Shown here piece by piece: positions 61,871 to 64,000 of a DNA stretch of 64,000 nt. Below the pieces are notes generated by a model that was not told the origin of the DNA, ran no database searches, and saw only the letters and a program-made list of their open reading frames with translations. The DNA lies in contig NZ_JACERN010000001.1 in assembly GCF_013911085.1 (NCBI RefSeq), forward strand, positions 62,001 through 126,000. Direction: 5' to 3'. The stretch's first letter is position 1. Every line of letters starts with the position of its first letter. This DNA is from Aquitalea aquatica (GTDB taxonomy: Bacteria > Pseudomonadota > Gammaproteobacteria > Burkholderiales > Chromobacteriaceae). The position numbers and the translations under genes were made by a program.

Positions 61871-63325
61871 ATGAATTGGGCTGATCTGAACCTGATGCCT
61901 GCCTTGCCCGAACTGTTCATGTTCCTGGCGATGCTGGTCATCCTCATGCTCGATGCTTTCATTTCGGATGCGAAGCGTGGCATCACCTACGGCCTCACCC
62001 TGCTGACTCTGGCAGGTTGTGCGGCGCTGCAGGTGTATACCTACTCCGCCGTGCCGGTGCATAGTTTTTCCGGCATGTTTGTCAGCGATGCGTTGTCCAG
62101 TCTGGTAAAGCTGGCCATGTATGCCAGTACCGCCATGGTGCTGGTATATAGTCGCCAGTACATTGCCGATCGCGGCCTGTTCCGCGGCGAGTTCTTCACC
62201 TTGGCCGTGTTTGCCCTGTTGGGCATGAACATCATGGTGTCGGCTTCACACTTCCTGTCGCTGTACATGGGCCTGGAACTGCTGTCGCTGTCGCTGTACT
62301 CGCTGATCGCCTTGCAACGTGACGAAGTGAAGGCAACTGAAGCCGCCATGAAATACTTCGTACTGGGTGCGCTGGCTTCCGGCCTGCTGCTGTACGGTAT
62401 TTCGATGATCTACGGTGCTACCGGCACGCTGGATCTGGCCTTGGTGGCCAAGGCCATCAAGATGCACACTGCCAACGACATGCTGCTGGTGTTCGGTCTG
62501 GTGTTCATCGTGGCGGGCCTGTGTTTCAAGCTGGGTACGGTTCCCTTCCACATGTGGGTACCGGATGTGTACCAGGGCTCGGCCACTGCGGTGACGCTGA
62601 TGATTGGTGCTGCGCCCAAGCTGGCTGCCTTTGTATTCGTGCTGCGCATCCTGGTGCAAGGCTTGGAGGCCATGGTGGCTGATTGGCAAGCGATGCTGGC
62701 ACTGGTTGCCGTGTTGTCGATGGCCATTGGTAACATCACCGCCATCGCCCAGACCAATATCAAGCGCATGCTGGCTTACTCCACCATCTCGCACATGGGC
62801 TTCCTGCTGCTCGGCCTGCTGGCCGGTACGTCGGATGGCTATGCCGCCGCCTTGTTCTACTCGCTCATCTACGTGCTGATGTCCATGGTCAGCTTCGGTA
62901 TCCTGCTGGGCTTGTCCCGCGCCGGCTTCGAATGCGAAACCCTGGATGATCTGAAGGGCCTGAACAGCCGCAACAGCTGGTATGCCCTGCTGATGCTGCT
63001 GACCATGTTCTCCATGGCCGGTGTGCCGCCGCTGGCAGGTTTCTACGCCAAGTTCGCCGTGATCAAGGCGATCGTGGACATTCACCTGTACTGGCTGGCC
63101 ATCATTGCCGTGATGATGTCGCTGATCGGCGCCTTCTACTACCTGCGTGTCGTGAAGAACATCTACTTTGATGAAGCCCAGGACACCTCGGCCATCGTGA
63201 TGCGTGCCGACATGAAGCTGGTGCTGTCCATCAATGCCGTGGCATTGCTGGTGCTGGGCATGCTGCCGGAGCGTGTGATCGAATTGTGCATTCAGGCGAT
63301 GAAGCAGTCGCTCACCGTTATCTGA
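61871..63325 (+). CDS. nuoN: NADH-quinone oxidoreductase subunit N
   Basis: A 484-residue antiporter-like subunit with 14 helices, the last of the complex. Diagnostic parts are YMGLELLSLSLYSLIALQRDE, FKLGTVPFHMWVPDVYQGSATAVTLMIGAAPKLAAF (in parts, lysine) and LAYSTISHMGFLLLGLLAG. A run of AAGGAAAA precedes the ATG. The operon continues into the DUF2818 gene 16 bp after its stop. Confidence 0.96.
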   Translation: MNWADLNLMPALPELFMFLAMLVILMLDAFISDAKRGITYGLTLLTLAGCAALQVYTYSAVPVHSFSGMFVSDALSSLVKLAMYASTAMVLVYSRQYIADRGLFRGEFFTLAVFALLGMNIMVSASHFLSLYMGLELLSLSLYSLIALQRDEVKATEAAMKYFVLGALASGLLLYGISMIYGATGTLDLALVAKAIKMHTANDMLLVFGLVFIVAGLCFKLGTVPFHMWVPDVYQGSATAVTLMIGAAPKLAAFVFVLRILVQGLEAMVADWQAMLALVAVLSMAIGNITAIAQTNIKRMLAYSTISHMGFLLLGLLAGTSDGYAAALFYSLIYVLMSMVSFGILLGLSRAGFECETLDDLKGLNSRNSWYALLMLLTMFSMAGVPPLAGFYAKFAVIKAIVDIHLYWLAIIAVMMSLIGAFYYLRVVKNIYFDEAQDTSAIVMRADMKLVLSINAVALLVLGMLPERVIELCIQAMKQSLTVI

Positions 63326-63341
63326 TAGGAAAGCTGCCAGC

Positions 63342-63638
63342 ATGCAAGCCAGTGTTGCTACTTTGTTGATTGTCGCCTTTGTGGCAGCCAATCTGCCCTT
63401 CCTGACCCAGCGTCTGGGAGGCGTCATCCGCATGGGTAACAAGCACTTCGGCTGGCGCTTGCTGGAGTTGCTGGTACTGTTTGTGCTGGTCGGTGTGTTT
63501 GCGCGCTTTCTGGAAGCGCGGCAGATGCCGGTCCAGCCGCAGCACTGGCAGTTTTACGTGACGACGGTAGCCTTGTTTCTGGTGTTTGCCTTTCCGGGAT
63601 TTGTCTATCAGACCTTCTGGAAGAAACGCAGCAGTTAA
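63342..63638 (+). CDS. DUF2818 membrane protein at the end of the nuo operon
   Basis: A 98-residue protein with three hydrophobic helices (about 5-25, 41-60 and 72-90) and a basic C-terminus (TFWKKRSS). DUF2818 members are found directly after nuoN in many betaproteobacteria, and their function is unknown. The ATG at 63342 follows GGAAAG by 7 bases and the nuoN stop by 16 bp. Its conserved place suggests a role in complex I assembly or stability (inference). Confidence 0.88.
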   Translation: MQASVATLLIVAFVAANLPFLTQRLGGVIRMGNKHFGWRLLELLVLFVLVGVFARFLEARQMPVQPQHWQFYVTTVALFLVFAFPGFVYQTFWKKRSS

Positions 63639-63658
63639 CAAGAACGGTTTTGCAGAAG

Positions 63659-63682
63659 AACCCGGCCTTGGCCGGGTTTTTT
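63659..63682 (+). terminator. Terminator of the nuo operon
   Basis: Stem AACCCGGCC / GGCCGGGTT with a TTG-containing tight loop and six T, 20 bp after the DUF2818 stop. Confidence 0.9.
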
Positions 63683-63794
63683 ATTGTGCAAGTGATGGCC
63701 TGCTACTGTAGTCAGCTGATTGGCCCACAGTGGCAGCCCGCTGCCTGCGGGACCCGCAGGAAATATCCGCAGGACATGGCTCTGCGATGGACAA

Positions 63795-63819
63795 GAAAAA
63801 CCCGGCACGAAGCCGGGCT
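63795..63819 (-). terminator. Terminator of the lpxL-like gene
   Basis: On the - strand AGCCCGGC-TTCGT-GCCGGG followed by five T, 35 bp past the stop of the partial acyltransferase gene. Confidence 0.85.
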
Positions 63820-63853
63820 GTCTGTCATCAAGCAAGTCTGCTGTATCGCCGCA

Positions 63854-64000
63854 TCAATAGATGCGTTCCTCGCCTTCCGGGCGGGTCTTGAAGCGTTTGT
63901 GCAGCCAGAAATACTGGCTGGGTATCTCGCGGATGCGCTCTTCCAGAAAGGCATTCATGCGGCGGGTATCGGCCACGACATCCTCCGTCGGGTAATTCTC
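63854..64000 (-). CDS. LpxL/HtrB-type lipid A acyltransferase, C-terminal fragment
   Basis: Only the last 48 codons are in the window; the gene continues past the right edge. The frame reads NYPTEDVVADTRRMN, then EERIREIPSQYFWLHKRFKTRP (in parts) and ends GEERIY before TGA. This ending, above all the QYFWLHKRFKTRP part, is the hallmark of the LpxL/LpxM/LpxP late acyltransferases that add secondary fatty acids to lipid A at the inner membrane. Which member it is cannot be told from this fragment. It converges with the nuo operon, and each side has its own terminator. Confidence 0.85.
   Translation of the reverse strand, partial: ENYPTEDVVADTRRMNAFLEERIREIPSQYFWLHKRFKTRPEGEERIY

Overview
The window looks like the chromosome of a betaproteobacterium of the order Neisseriales, most likely a Chromobacteriaceae member of the Chromobacterium/Aquitalea/Vogesella type. 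This is an inference from gene content and order (tpiA-secG-tRNA-Leu-nuoA to nuoN-DUF2818, cyoABCDE, a polar-type flagellin cluster, pst plus pit), not from a database search. Coding density is high and almost all genes are housekeeping or core accessory genes. No insertion sequence, prophage, CRISPR array or rRNA was seen.

Layout. (1) 1-7825: the 3' part of a large glycosyltransferase, then a flagellar filament cluster on the + strand: fliC behind a clear sigma-28 promoter, flaG, fliD, fliS, fliT, a DUF2802 gene, a FliK-like gene and an orphan FlhB C-terminal-domain gene. (2) 7938-12026: a hydroxyacid dehydrogenase-family enzyme, small genes, a lipoprotein, a gene-poor stretch and yicC. (3) 12127-14834: a non-RD Ser/Thr kinase with its PP2C-type phosphatase, then rph. 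(4) 14889-18744, all on the - strand: a trypsin-like exported protease, a large exported repeat protein of the acid-shock (Asr) type, and the RstA/RstB two-component system. A perfect match to the RstA box described for Escherichia coli lies between rstB and the asr-like gene. This is the most interesting observation in the window. (5) 18960-20945: a cytosolic FIST-domain chemoreceptor. (6) 21676-26505: cytochrome bo3 quinol oxidase cyoABCDE. (7) 26664-33606, - strand: an orphan type VI secretion cassette vgrG - DUF4123 adaptor - VasX-like effector - DUF6708 protein. (8) 34118-41551: dusA, rdgB-hemW-ridA, small exported proteins, a PhzF-family gene and recG. (9) 41552-47415: a convergent intergenic region with a candidate small RNA, then pit and pstSCAB on the - strand. 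(10) 47581-63638: tpiA, secG, tRNA-Leu(GAG), the complete 14-gene nuo operon and a DUF2818 gene. (11) 63854-64000: the C-terminal end of an LpxL/HtrB-type acyltransferase on the - strand.

How the parts work together. NADH dehydrogenase (nuo) feeds quinol to the bo3 oxidase (cyo). Phosphate enters by a high-affinity ABC system with a candidate Pho box and by a low-affinity Pit carrier. The flagellar cluster makes the filament, its cap and export chaperones, with a possible flagellin glycosyltransferase next to it. RstB/RstA probably senses envelope or acid stress and drives the Asr-like basic periplasmic protein. Starts were refined from the longest open frames using ribosome-binding sites and family conservation, and each change is noted in the entry.
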